Positions 8,568 to 17,110 of a stretch of DNA of 64,000 nucleotides are shown here, piece by piece. The notes under the pieces were generated by a model. It had not been told where the DNA came from. It made no database searches and worked only from the letters and a program-made list of their open reading frames with translations. The stretch lies in contig QBZW01000002.1 of the NCBI GenBank assembly GCA_003282205.1, positions 91,234 to 155,233 of the forward strand. The letters run 5' to 3'. Origin of the DNA: Pelagibacteraceae bacterium AG-337-G04. Lineage in GTDB: Bacteria > Pseudomonadota > Alphaproteobacteria > Pelagibacterales > Pelagibacteraceae. Numbering within the stretch: position 1 is the first letter of the stretch; every line of letters starts with the position of its first letter. The position numbers and the translations under genes were made by a program.

Positions 8568-9590
8568 GTGAAGAAACATATAGTTATTTCCGATCCATTT
8601 CCAAGAAGATTAGATTTAATTTTTTCAAAAAAAAAACTTAAGGAATTAAAATCGAAATATAAAATAATATCAGCTCCTAAGTTAAATAAAAAAGATTTTT
8701 ATGAAAAAAATATTCATAAAGCTACTTTTATAATGGGTCAGCCAGATCTGGATAAAAATCTTTTGTCAAAAGCTTCTAAGTTGAAATGTATTATAAATGT
8801 CGAAAGTAATTTTATGGATAATATTGACTATAATTATTGCTTTAAAAAAAAAATTGATGTCATCGCTACATCACCTGTTTTTTCAAAGCCAGTTGCTGAA
8901 ATAGCCTTAGGTATGACTTTGTCTATATTAAGAAATATACATAATGCTCATTTTGATTTTGTAAAAGGTAAAGAAAAATATGGTTTAAAGAGTAATTTGA
9001 ATGCTTCGCTTTTGACAAATAAAAAAATTGGTTTACTTGGTTTTGGAGATTTAGCTAAGGCACTTTACCCATTGCTTCTACCATTTACAAAAAATATAAA
9101 TGTTTATGACCCCTGGGTCCCAAATAAAATAATTAAAAAAGCTGGTTTTAAGTCTATTAATTTAAATAAAATGTTTAGTGATTGTGACATTATTTATGTT
9201 CTAGCAACTATTACAACTAAAAACAAAAATTTAATAAACAAAAAATTATTTAATAAAATGAAGTCTAAATCTGTTTTTGTTTTAATGAGTAGGGCAGCAA
9301 TAGTTAATTTTGAGGACCTTAAAAAAAGAATTAAAAAAGGGGATATCTATGTTGCAACTGATGTATTTCCTGAAGAACCGGTAAAAAAAAATGATCCAAT
9401 TAGAAAACTTAAAAATGTACTGTTTTCAGCTCATAGAGCTGGAGCTTTAGAACAAGCTTTTTTTGATATGGGCGAAATTGTCCTAAAAGATATGAACTTA
9501 ATTTTAAAAAAAATGCCTCCAAAATTCTGTAAAAGGGCTCAAAGAAAAACGGTAAATCTGTTAGCCTCAAAACCTGTTGCAATTAACTGA
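8568..9590 (+). CDS. D-isomer-specific 2-hydroxyacid dehydrogenase family protein
   Basis: This protein of about 340 residues has 'GLLGFGDLAKALYPL' as NAD-binding motif, followed by the catalytic triad elements: Arg in 'LMSRAAIVN', Glu in 'DVFPEEPV' and His in 'FSAHRAGAL'. I chose GTG at 8568 as start because it gives the usual short beta-strand beginning (VKKHIVISDP). An ATG at 8538 would overlap the previous gene by 23 bp and TTG at 8562 is also possible. The enzyme would reduce a 2-oxo acid or oxidise a D-2-hydroxy acid such as glycerate or erythronate. It appears cotranscribed with iolD and the sugar ABC importer. Confidence 0.83.
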   Translation: MKKHIVISDPFPRRLDLIFSKKKLKELKSKYKIISAPKLNKKDFYEKNIHKATFIMGQPDLDKNLLSKASKLKCIINVESNFMDNIDYNYCFKKKIDVIATSPVFSKPVAEIALGMTLSILRNIHNAHFDFVKGKEKYGLKSNLNASLLTNKKIGLLGFGDLAKALYPLLLPFTKNINVYDPWVPNKIIKKAGFKSINLNKMFSDCDIIYVLATITTKNKNLINKKLFNKMKSKSVFVLMSRAAIVNFEDLKKRIKKGDIYVATDVFPEEPVKKNDPIRKLKNVLFSAHRAGALEQAFFDMGEIVLKDMNLILKKMPPKFCKRAQRKTVNLLASKPVAIN

Positions 9591-9612
9591 TTTTTTTATA
9601 TTTTCTTCACTT

Positions 9613-10362
9613 ATGTCGTCAATTAATCAACTACTTTTAGAAGCAAAAAGCGTAACAAAATACTTTGGAACCATAACAGCTCTTGAGAATGTCAATTTAA
9701 AGATACATGCAGGAGAATGTCTTGGTGTTGTGGGTGATAATGGGGCTGGAAAATCAACTTTAATGAAGGTTTTATCAGGGCTATACAAACCAAGTGCAGG
9801 CTCATTATTCTTTGATGGTAAAGAGAAGATTTTAGAAAGCCCAAAAGACTCTCAAAATTTAGGTCTAGAAATGGTTTATCAAGACTTGGCATTAGCTGGA
9901 AATCTTCCAATAGGTGAAAATATTTTTTTAGGGCGTGAACCAACTAAAAATCTTGGACTACTTAAATTTCTAGATTATAAAAAAATTAAAGAACTTACTG
10001 ATGCGCATCTTGGTAAATTAAAAATTAACGTTAAAAGTGCTGATCAAAAAGTAGAAGAACTTTCAGGTGGTCAAAGGCAAGCAGTTGCAATTGCAAGATC
10101 AACTGCATTTAATGCTAAAGTTGTAATAATGGATGAACCAACTGCTGCACTTGCAATTAAAGAAGTTGGTAAAGTTCTAGACCTTATAAATAGTTTAAAA
10201 CAAACAGGTGTTGGAGTAATAGTTATCAGTCATAGAATGGATGATATTTTTGCCGTATGTGATCGTGTGATGGCCTTATTCCAAGGAACAAATTTTGCAG
10301 AGTCTGAATTATCTAAAACTTCAAGAGATGAAGTAATAGGTTGGATTATGGGTAAAAAATAA
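9613..10362 (+). CDS. Sugar ABC transporter ATP-binding protein, single-domain (FrcA/RbsA-like)
   Basis: This ATPase of about 249 residues has Walker A 'GDNGAGKST', signature 'LSGGQRQAVAIA' and Walker B 'VVIMDEPTAAL', followed by the switch His 'VISHRMDDI'. ATPases of ribose-type (CUT2) importers usually carry two nucleotide-binding domains in about 500 residues. Here there is one, as in the fructose transporter FrcA, so it must act as a homodimer. ATG at 9613 is preferred over the upstream ATG at 9577, which would add a hydrophobic stretch and overlap the previous gene. The permease starts 2 bp after the stop. Confidence 0.9.
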   Translation: MSSINQLLLEAKSVTKYFGTITALENVNLKIHAGECLGVVGDNGAGKSTLMKVLSGLYKPSAGSLFFDGKEKILESPKDSQNLGLEMVYQDLALAGNLPIGENIFLGREPTKNLGLLKFLDYKKIKELTDAHLGKLKINVKSADQKVEELSGGQRQAVAIARSTAFNAKVVIMDEPTAALAIKEVGKVLDLINSLKQTGVGVIVISHRMDDIFAVCDRVMALFQGTNFAESELSKTSRDEVIGWIMGKK

Positions 10363-10364
10363 TT

Positions 10365-11378
10365 ATGGAAAATAAAGATCAAGAAAAAAATTCACTGTAT
10401 TTAAAAATAATGCCATACCTTGAAAAGTATGGAATATTATTGCTACTGGTAATAATGATTGTAGTAATGCACTTCCTTCAGCCAGATGTTTTCTTATCCT
10501 GGAGAAATGTTACCAATGTATTCAAGCAAATTTCCTGGCAATCGATGTTAGCATTAGGTGTGTTTATGGTGATAGTTACAGCAGGTATTGATCTATCGGT
10601 TGGATCAATAATGATGTTGTCGTTAATGATCCTTGCAATAGTTGCTAAAGCAGGGGCACCTTGGTACATAGTAGTAATAACGCCTTTGATAGCAGGATTT
10701 CTATGTGGTCTATTTAATGGATTAGGAATAACCCTACTGAGGATGCCTCATCCTTTCATAATGACTTTAGGCACATTGTATATCTTTAGAGGCACAGGGA
10801 ATTTAATTTCAGGTGGAACGCCAATAAGTGGTTTTACAGACGAAGTTAGATATCTTGGACATGGACGAATTGATTTAACTTGGCTTGGCCTTGAAAAGTC
10901 TCAATACCTTCCAGTGAGCTTAGTCTTAATAGCAATTGTATACATAATTTTCTGGATATTTATGAATAAAACACGGACTGGAAAATGGATATATGCAATT
11001 GGAGGTAACCCTAATGCTGCAAGAGCCTCCGGAATAAACGTAAATAAAATTCTAGTAATAGTTTACTCACTCTGTGGATTTTTATCTGGAATTGGAGCGC
11101 TTATTTTAGCTGGACGAACAGACTCGGGGTATCCTAATGCTGGATTACAATCTGAGTTAGATGCAATAGCAGCATGCATCATTGGTGGAGCGAGCTTTTT
11201 TGGAGGAAGGGGTACGGTGCTTGGAGTATTTGCAGGCGTTATGATCATGGGTATTTTAAGAAATGGTCTTAATCTGATGGATGTAAGTTCATTTTGGCAA
11301 CAGGTTCTAATAGGATCTATTATAGTATTAGCTGTATATATCGACGTTCTTAGAAGAGATCTTGGTACAAGAAAATAG
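10365..11378 (+). CDS. Sugar ABC transporter permease (RbsC/FrcC family)
   Basis: This 337-residue hydrophobic protein has about ten predicted membrane segments. The family features 'TAGIDLSVGSIM' (about residues 66-77), 'GLFNGLGITLLRMPHPFIMTLGT' (a broken run containing the EAA-like loop) and 'IIGGASFFGGRGTVLG' near the C-terminus are typical of CUT2 permeases for ribose, fructose or inositol. It lies between the single-domain ATPase and the binding protein and completes an importer. The substrate is unknown; the neighbouring iolD, FucU and ribokinase-like genes suggest a cyclic polyol, pentose or deoxyhexose. Confidence 0.92.
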   Translation: MENKDQEKNSLYLKIMPYLEKYGILLLLVIMIVVMHFLQPDVFLSWRNVTNVFKQISWQSMLALGVFMVIVTAGIDLSVGSIMMLSLMILAIVAKAGAPWYIVVITPLIAGFLCGLFNGLGITLLRMPHPFIMTLGTLYIFRGTGNLISGGTPISGFTDEVRYLGHGRIDLTWLGLEKSQYLPVSLVLIAIVYIIFWIFMNKTRTGKWIYAIGGNPNAARASGINVNKILVIVYSLCGFLSGIGALILAGRTDSGYPNAGLQSELDAIAACIIGGASFFGGRGTVLGVFAGVMIMGILRNGLNLMDVSSFWQQVLIGSIIVLAVYIDVLRRDLGTRK

Positions 11379-11486
11379 CACACTTCATAGTTGTAACTGT
11401 ATATTTGATTGTCTTTTATAAACAGTTGAATTTTTTTTAAAAATTTTATTAAATTAATTTTTAATAATTATTAAAGGGGTAAAAAT

Positions 11487-12419
11487 ATGAGAGAACTAAA
11501 CAGAAAAATTGTTGTTTTTATTTCAGCATTTTTTTTATTGATTAGCATGGGGTCAGTATCTTTTGCTGACGGTCATGGTAAAAAAATCTTATTCAGTATT
11601 AAAGGACCTGGTTCTGGAAACCCATTCTGGGCTTCTGTAACAAAAGGTGCTGAAGAAGAAGCAAAAAAATTGGGAGTAAAATTAATTTTAATTGCTCCTC
11701 CACAAGAAGGTGATGTACAAGCTCAGATTAACCAAGTTGAGGACCAACTTGCAAAAGGTGTTGATGCACTAGCGCTAGCACCTGGAGATCCAAACGCTTT
11801 TGCACCAATTGTAGACGATGCGATTAAAAGTGGTGTTCCAGTTGTATTTGTTGATACAAAAGGAATCAATGAAGGTGTAACTTTCATTGGGACAAATAAT
11901 ATGAACGGTGCAGAATTAGCTGCAAAATTTATTTGTGACAAAACACCAAAAGGATCTGATGTTGCAATTCTTACTGGAATTGAGTCTCAATCAACCGCAT
12001 TACTAAGAAGAGATGGTGCAATTAAAGGATTTAAAAACTGCGGTTTAAACCTTGTTGCTACTCAAACAGCCGAGTGGGATACTGCAAAAGGGAGATCAGT
12101 TACTGAGTCAATCATTTTGAAAAATCCTAACATCAAAGCAATTTTTGCTTCTAATGACAATATGGGATTAGGTGCAATGCAAGCGCTAAAAGATGCTGAT
12201 ATGAATGATGTAATCGTTGTTGGTTTTGATGCTACTCCAGATGCTGCTACAAGCATCCTAAAAGGGGAGATGACTGCAACAATAGCTCAGTTCTCATACA
12301 ACATGGGTGCATATGGAGTTAAATATGCTCTTGAGCTGGCTAACGGTGGAAGCATTGATCCTAATATTGATACTGGTACACAATTAGTAACAACTGAAAA
12401 CGCTAACGATTTTAAATAA
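11487..12419 (+). CDS. Periplasmic sugar-binding protein (RbsB family)
   Basis: This 310-residue protein has an N-terminal signal peptide (hydrophobic core at about residues 9-25, cleavage near 'SFADG'). A periplasmic-binding-protein type I fold follows: 'GSGNPFWASVTKGAEEEA', 'GVDALALAPGDP' and 'VVGFDATPDAA' match RbsB-type ribose/galactose/inositol receptors. A strong Shine-Dalgarno sequence AAAGGGG lies 7 nt before the ATG. The gene is last in its ABC set and is followed by a clear intrinsic terminator at 12441. It is the substrate receptor of the importer. Confidence 0.92.
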   Translation: MRELNRKIVVFISAFFLLISMGSVSFADGHGKKILFSIKGPGSGNPFWASVTKGAEEEAKKLGVKLILIAPPQEGDVQAQINQVEDQLAKGVDALALAPGDPNAFAPIVDDAIKSGVPVVFVDTKGINEGVTFIGTNNMNGAELAAKFICDKTPKGSDVAILTGIESQSTALLRRDGAIKGFKNCGLNLVATQTAEWDTAKGRSVTESIILKNPNIKAIFASNDNMGLGAMQALKDADMNDVIVVGFDATPDAATSILKGEMTATIAQFSYNMGAYGVKYALELANGGSIDPNIDTGTQLVTTENANDFK

Positions 12420-12440
12420 TCTTTAGAGAAATCAAAATTA

Positions 12441-12473
12441 AAAGGGTGGAATTTTATTTCACCCTTTTTTTTT
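12441..12473 (+). terminator. Intrinsic terminator after the RbsB-type binding protein
   Basis: An 8-bp perfect stem (arms 12441-12448 and 12460-12467, GGGTG/CACCC core) with an 11-nt loop runs into a T tract ending at 12473. It lies 21 bp after the stop of the binding-protein gene and 18 bp before fucU, so it ends or attenuates the importer transcript. Confidence 0.85.
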
Positions 12474-12491
12474 ATATAATATAGTGGATAA

Positions 12492-12956
12492 ATGCTTATT
12501 AAAATTAATCCAATTTTAAGCCCTGAACTCTTATATCAGTTAAGAGCAATGGGTCATGGCGATAAACTGGTTTTAACAGATGCTAATTTTCCAGCATATT
12601 CTCATTCTTTAAATAATAAAGTAATCAGATTAGATGGAGTAGATATTTACAAAGCTTCAAAGGCTATTCTTTCTGTTTTTCCATTAGATAGTTTCATAGA
12701 TTCAGCTGCAAATAGAATGCAGGTTGATAACAAACCTGATGAATTAACTGATTGTCACAAAGATTTTATTAAAGCTGTAAAAGAAACCTCTGGAGAAAAT
12801 TGGAAGGTTGGCTCAATTGAAAGACAAGAATTTTATAAAGAGGCAAAAAAATCTCAATTAATTGTATCTACCTCTGAAATGAGACCATATGGGTGTTTTA
12901 TATTAACGAAGGGAGTAATTAAACCAGATGGTAGTGTTTGGGTTCTTGATAAATAA
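12492..12956 (+). CDS. fucU: FucU/RbsD-family sugar mutarotase (L-fucose mutarotase-like)
   Basis: This 154-residue protein has the RbsD/FucU signature: 'AMGHGDKLVLTDANFPA' with the catalytic His-Asp pair near residues 22-30, 'ERQEFYK', and the C-terminal 'TSEMRPYGCFILTKGV'. The layout 'LLYQLRAMGHGD...DANFP' is closer to FucU than to RbsD. Mutarotases interconvert sugar anomers after uptake so that the next enzyme receives the right form. The stop codon overlaps the start of the ribokinase-like gene by one base, so the two act together. The actual sugar could be fucose, ribose or another hexose. Confidence 0.85.
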   Translation: MLIKINPILSPELLYQLRAMGHGDKLVLTDANFPAYSHSLNNKVIRLDGVDIYKASKAILSVFPLDSFIDSAANRMQVDNKPDELTDCHKDFIKAVKETSGENWKVGSIERQEFYKEAKKSQLIVSTSEMRPYGCFILTKGVIKPDGSVWVLDK

Positions 12957-13870
12957 TGAACTCAATATGTGTCTTTGGAGTATTTGTAGCTGATCTTTGT
13001 TTTTTTGCTGACAAAATTCCTATCAAAGGTGAAACAGTTTTAGGTAAGAGTCATATAGTTGGTCCGGGCGGAAAAGGGTCAAACCAAGCTATTGCTGCTG
13101 CAAGACTTGGTGGAAATGTAAATTTTATAACCAAGATAGGAGATGATCAAAATGCCAAGATGGCTCTTAAGTTGTATAAGGAGGATGGAATTAATACAGC
13201 TTCAATAATTCAAGATCCAAATCAGTCAACTGGTGTTGCAGGTATAATGATAAATGAGAAAACCGGAGATAACGCAATCAATATTGTGCCTGGCGCCGCT
13301 GGTTCTTTATCAAATAAAGATATTGATAATAATATTGAGTTTTTAAAAAACTCAAAAATTTTTTTAACTCAGTTAGAAACACCTTATGAAGTAACAAGTT
13401 ATGCACTTAATAAAGCGAAAGAGTCAGGATCTGTTACAATTTTTAATCCAGCACCTGCATCAAACATTAATGAGAGTGATTTTAAATGTATGGATTATTT
13501 TACACCTAATGAAACAGAGGCAAGCTTTTATTTAGGAAAAAAAGTTGAAAGTAAAATAGAAATTGAAGAAGCGGCAAAAACTTTTTTGGCAAAAGGAGTA
13601 CAAAATATAGTTATAACATTAGGCCCAAAGGGTCTTTACTTTGCAAATTCCTCTGAAAGCTATTTTGTTGATGCCTATAATTTAAAAGATGATGTTTTAG
13701 ATACAACTGGAGCAGGGGATGCATTTAATGGAGCTTTTGCTTATGCTTTATCTAAAAATCAAAGCAACAAAGATGCTATAGAATTTGCAAATAAGGTTGC
13801 CGGTATTTCAACAATAAGAGCTGGAGCAGCCAATGCAATGCCCAAACTTAAAGAAGTAGAAGACTATTAG
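12956..13870 (+). CDS. rbsK: Ribokinase-like PfkB-family carbohydrate kinase
   Basis: This 304-residue enzyme has the PfkB signature 1 'GPGGKGSNQAIAAARLGG' (about residues 37-54) and signature 2 'DTTGAGDAFNGAFAYAL' with the catalytic Asp (about residue 255). Both are typical of ribokinase. It phosphorylates a sugar at the terminal hydroxyl with ATP. It is coupled to the FucU-like gene and lies downstream of the RbsB/RbsC-like importer, so uptake, mutarotation and phosphorylation sit in one run. It ends back to back with the convergent dehydratase gene, with no spacer. Ribose or a related pentose is likely, but the symbol rests on family similarity. Confidence 0.85.
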   Translation: MNSICVFGVFVADLCFFADKIPIKGETVLGKSHIVGPGGKGSNQAIAAARLGGNVNFITKIGDDQNAKMALKLYKEDGINTASIIQDPNQSTGVAGIMINEKTGDNAINIVPGAAGSLSNKDIDNNIEFLKNSKIFLTQLETPYEVTSYALNKAKESGSVTIFNPAPASNINESDFKCMDYFTPNETEASFYLGKKVESKIEIEEAAKTFLAKGVQNIVITLGPKGLYFANSSESYFVDAYNLKDDVLDTTGAGDAFNGAFAYALSKNQSNKDAIEFANKVAGISTIRAGAANAMPKLKEVEDY

Positions 13871-15046
13871 TTATTCTATAATTTTAAAATCAGACATATA
13901 TTTATCAGTGATTGTTAAACCAAGACCTGGTTTATTATCATCTAGATCAATATGTCCATTTTCAGGAGCAGGATCTCCTTCAAAAATATAGTAAAATAAT
14001 TCATTACCTATTTCTACATCATGGACTGGAAAAAACTCTGAAATTGGACAATTAAAATTTGACATTGTTAAATGATAATTATGCATTTGACCAGCATGAG
14101 GAATAACTGGTACTTGATAAGCTTCTGCCAATGCATTTATTTTATTTGCAATTGTAAATCCACCAACTCTATTATTGTCATATTGAATATAACTGACTGC
14201 TTTAATATCCAACAAATGTTTAAACCCAAATAGGTTGAATTCATGTTCTCCACCAGAAATTGGAATTGCATTCATATTATTTAATTCAGCATATCCATGA
14301 ATATCGTCTGCTATAACTGGTTCCTCCAACCATCTAGGGTTAAATTTTACTAATTTTGGTATCATCCTTTTTGCATAATCCAGGTTCCAACCCATATAAC
14401 ATTCCATCATTAAGTCAGTATCATATCCAATAACTTCTCTAACTGCTTCAGCTAACTCAATATTTTTTTTCATGCCTTCAGGTCCATCTTTTGGCCCCCA
14501 CCCAAATCTCATTTTAAACATTTTAAAACCTTGCTTAACATAGCTTTCAGCTTCTTTTTGCAAGTCCTTGATTGGTTGGCTGTAAAGTTTAGATGCGTAA
14601 ACAGGAATTTTTTCTTTTGTTCTACCACCTAATAATTTAAATACAGGTTTATTTGTAATCTTTCCCATTATATCCCAGAGTGCAATATCAATTGCAGAAA
14701 TAGCTACCATACCCAAACCTCTTCTTCCCCACGCATGCGTTCTTCTGTACATTTTTTCCCAGATATAAGAATAATCAAAAGGATCTTCACCTAGTACTAA
14801 CGGCGTTAAATAAGTATCGATTGTTTTTTTAACCAACTGAGGTGCGAGTGCCGCGTTTCCAATTCCAATGATTCCATCATCAGTTTCAACTTCACATATT
14901 AACCATTCATGAAATCTAAAAGAGCCCATAGCATCTGATTTTTCAAACAAAAGGTCTGAAGCATTTGTGCAAAAATTATTTTGTGGAGGAACTGTTTTAC
15001 CATTCCACTGATATACTTTGGTACGAATACTTTTTATTTTGGACAT
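13871..15046 (-). CDS. Enolase-superfamily sugar-acid dehydratase (L-rhamnonate dehydratase-like)
   Basis: This 391-residue mandelate-racemase/muconate-lactonizing-type enzyme has '[19 protein letters not shown]' (108-126), '[13 protein letters not shown]' (176-188), 'WLEEP' (239-243), 'SGGEHE' (264-269) and '[12 protein letters not shown]' (314-325), the pattern of L-rhamnonate dehydratase (RhmD). Two metal-binding Glu are in place, but the first ligand, Asp in the E. coli enzyme ('LDCW'), appears as Glu215 ('MECY'). The His base region is conserved. It removes water from an aldonate to give a 2-keto-3-deoxy acid. It abuts the PdxA2-like gene. The substrate may be rhamnonate, lyxonate or a relative. 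Confidence 0.83.
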   Translation of the reverse strand: MSKIKSIRTKVYQWNGKTVPPQNNFCTNASDLLFEKSDAMGSFRFHEWLICEVETDDGIIGIGNAALAPQLVKKTIDTYLTPLVLGEDPFDYSYIWEKMYRRTHAWGRRGLGMVAISAIDIALWDIMGKITNKPVFKLLGGRTKEKIPVYASKLYSQPIKDLQKEAESYVKQGFKMFKMRFGWGPKDGPEGMKKNIELAEAVREVIGYDTDLMMECYMGWNLDYAKRMIPKLVKFNPRWLEEPVIADDIHGYAELNNMNAIPISGGEHEFNLFGFKHLLDIKAVSYIQYDNNRVGGFTIANKINALAEAYQVPVIPHAGQMHNYHLTMSNFNCPISEFFPVHDVEIGNELFYYIFEGDPAPENGHIDLDDNKPGLGLTITDKYMSDFKIIE

Positions 15047-16042
15047 TTAATTGTTTTTATTTTCTGCCATTGTTAATGCAATTTTAAATGAATTCAAAGT
15101 AGGTTCTAAATTTGCTTTATTTTTACCTGCAATATCAAATGCTGTACCGTGAGCAGGAGTGGTAATAGGTAAAGGCAAACCTCCTTGAACGGTTACTCCT
15201 CGATCAAATCCAAATGCTTTTAAACCTGATTGTAAAGCATCATGATACATACCAACAATACAATCATGATTTCCATCTTTATAAGCAGTAATAAAAGAAG
15301 TATCACATGGCAAAGGTCCATCAGCATTAATACCTAGTTTTTTTGCCTCTTCTATTGCGGGTATAATTTCTTCTTTTTCCTCAGTTCCAAATTCAGCATG
15401 AGGATTTAATGCTTGAACTGCTACTCTTGGACTTTTAATACCATTTAATTTCATAGCTTCATTTATAAGTTTAATTGGCTTAATAATTTTTTCCTTTTTT
15501 ACATGTTCTGGAACTTCTTTTATCGGAATATGTGATGATACCCTTGCTGTCCAAAAATTATCGATAACATTAAATTCACAAAAAAAATTTTTAACCTCTA
15601 ACTTTTCAGCCATTAAATGTAATTCATCAGAATATTTATTTCCTCCAAGTTTAAGGCTTGTTTTATTAAAAGGTCCAAAGTTTATTGCATGAATTTTATT
15701 TTCTTTAGCAAGATCTAAAGCTAAATTTAGCGAAGCTAAGACGCTTTCTCCCGCCTCTTTAGAGCACTCAGACAATTTATAATTATGATTTTTACCATTA
15801 GAGATATCTAGAAAAAATTTATTACCCTTTGCAAAATCAATATTATCGAAATCTTCTACAAAATTTAGATTATGTGATTTGCCTGAAATTTTATTTCCAC
15901 TTTCTAATATATTTTTTTCACCTATGACAATTAAGTTAGCCTTGTTAGTGATTTCCTCTGACAATAGTTTTGAGACTAATTCAGGACCTATACCAGAAGG
16001 GTCCCCTAAAAGAACTGCTATGTTAATTTTATTTTCAGCCAT
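15047..16042 (-). CDS. pdxA2: PdxA-family dehydrogenase (PdxA2-like)
   Basis: This 331-residue protein is homologous to 4-hydroxythreonine-4-phosphate dehydrogenase. It has 'LGDPSGIGPELVSKLL' at the N-terminus, a metal-ligand His in 'NPHAEFG', another in 'GMYHDALQSGLKAF' and the terminal 'TTPAHGTAFDIAGK'. Its place in a sugar-acid cluster, directly upstream of the RhmD-like gene (no gap), fits the PdxA2 branch known to act on 4-phospho-D-erythronate or -threonate rather than a role in vitamin B6 synthesis. A companion four-carbon acid kinase (DUF1537/DtnK) is not visible here. It is transcribed divergently from tctC. Confidence 0.82.
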   Translation of the reverse strand: MAENKINIAVLLGDPSGIGPELVSKLLSEEITNKANLIVIGEKNILESGNKISGKSHNLNFVEDFDNIDFAKGNKFFLDISNGKNHNYKLSECSKEAGESVLASLNLALDLAKENKIHAINFGPFNKTSLKLGGNKYSDELHLMAEKLEVKNFFCEFNVIDNFWTARVSSHIPIKEVPEHVKKEKIIKPIKLINEAMKLNGIKSPRVAVQALNPHAEFGTEEKEEIIPAIEEAKKLGINADGPLPCDTSFITAYKDGNHDCIVGMYHDALQSGLKAFGFDRGVTVQGGLPLPITTPAHGTAFDIAGKNKANLEPTLNSFKIALTMAENKNN

Positions 16043-16113
16043 TTTTTACTTTACGCTATGTATCAGATTATGTTTATATATTTAAATATAAATTAACGAA
16101 AAAGAGGGAAATA

Positions 16114-17088
16114 ATGAAAAAAAGTTTTAAATTATTTTTAGCTGCCGTATTTTTGGTAACTGAATTTTTTGTTGTTGCACTTCCACTTATGATTACTTCT
16201 GCAAAAGCAGATGGTCACCCAATTCAAGCTATTACACACGCTGGTTTTGGTGGTGGTACAGACGTAACTACTAGAATGATGTTGTTAAGAACTAGAAGGT
16301 ATCTAAAACAAGATATGCAATTAGTTAACAAGAAAGGTGGTGGTGGAGCTGCATCTATGGATTACATGATGACTTTACCAGCAGATGGTCAACATACTTT
16401 AACTTGGACTACAGGACATGCTGTTTCTATGGCATTAGGAAAAACAAAAGTTAAATTAAGTGATATGCAACCACTTGCTAGAGGAACTGATGATCCTCAA
16501 TTATTTGTTGTAAATTGTAAAAATGATATTAAAGATGCTAAAAAATTTATTAGCGCTCAAAAATCTAAATCATTAAAATATGGTACTACTCACGTTGGTG
16601 GTATTGATGATGTAAGTGCTATCGCTTTTACAAAAAAAGGAAAATTAACAGACCCAACAATTGTTCCTTATAAAGGTGTTGGTCCTATTAAAACTAATCT
16701 TATCAAAGGAGATATTGATGTAGGTGTTTTAAACTTGGGAGAAGCTGTAACAGAAATTGAAGATGGTACATTGTGTGTTTCAGTTGTACTTGCTAGTAAC
16801 AGAATGGAAAAATTAAGTAATGTTCCTACTGCCACTGAGTTAGGAATTCCAGTTGTGCTTTCAACAGTTAGAGGTTTTGTAACAAGAAAAGGTGTTCCAG
16901 GCGACAGAAAAAAACAGCTTGAAGATGCAATGATTAAAGCAATGGAACATAAATATTTCCAAAGTTTTTTAACTGATATCGGCCTTGATTCAACTAGTGT
17001 TGTTGGAGCTGATGAGTGGGGCAAGCAAATGGAAGTCATGCTTGCAGAGATGACTGCTCAACTTAAAGCTTTGGGTTACATTAATTAA
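16114..17088 (+). CDS. tctC: Tripartite tricarboxylate transporter substrate-binding protein (TctC/Bug family)
   Basis: This 324-residue protein has a long signal peptide (hydrophobic run about residues 5-31, 'SAKADG' cleavage region). The Bug-family body contains 'FGGGTDVTTRMML', 'GKTKVKLSDMQPL' and 'GVPGDRKKQLEDAM'. It is the periplasmic receptor for a carboxylate taken up by TctAB. A strong Shine-Dalgarno GAGGG lies 6 nt before the ATG. A terminator hairpin sits at the tctC-tctB junction. The 71-bp spacer to the divergent pdxA2-like gene holds the promoter(s). The substrate is probably a sugar acid or citrate-like acid, given the dehydratase next door. Confidence 0.92.
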   Translation: MKKSFKLFLAAVFLVTEFFVVALPLMITSAKADGHPIQAITHAGFGGGTDVTTRMMLLRTRRYLKQDMQLVNKKGGGGAASMDYMMTLPADGQHTLTWTTGHAVSMALGKTKVKLSDMQPLARGTDDPQLFVVNCKNDIKDAKKFISAQKSKSLKYGTTHVGGIDDVSAIAFTKKGKLTDPTIVPYKGVGPIKTNLIKGDIDVGVLNLGEAVTEIEDGTLCVSVVLASNRMEKLSNVPTATELGIPVVLSTVRGFVTRKGVPGDRKKQLEDAMIKAMEHKYFQSFLTDIGLDSTSVVGADEWGKQMEVMLAEMTAQLKALGYIN

Positions 17089-17110
17089 TCATAAGAAAGT
17101 ACATTTTTTT

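Noticed and set aside
11395..11436. AACTGT...ACAGTT stem followed by a T run between the permease and RbsB-like genes
   Set aside because: The 6-bp stem has a 21-nt loop and little G+C, so it is too weak to call a terminator.
16077..16090. 14-bp perfect palindrome TATATTTAAATATA in the pdxA2-tctC divergent spacer
   Set aside because: It is entirely A/T, and palindromes of this length are expected by chance many times in 64 kb of such AT-rich DNA. No repeat of it was seen at other promoters.
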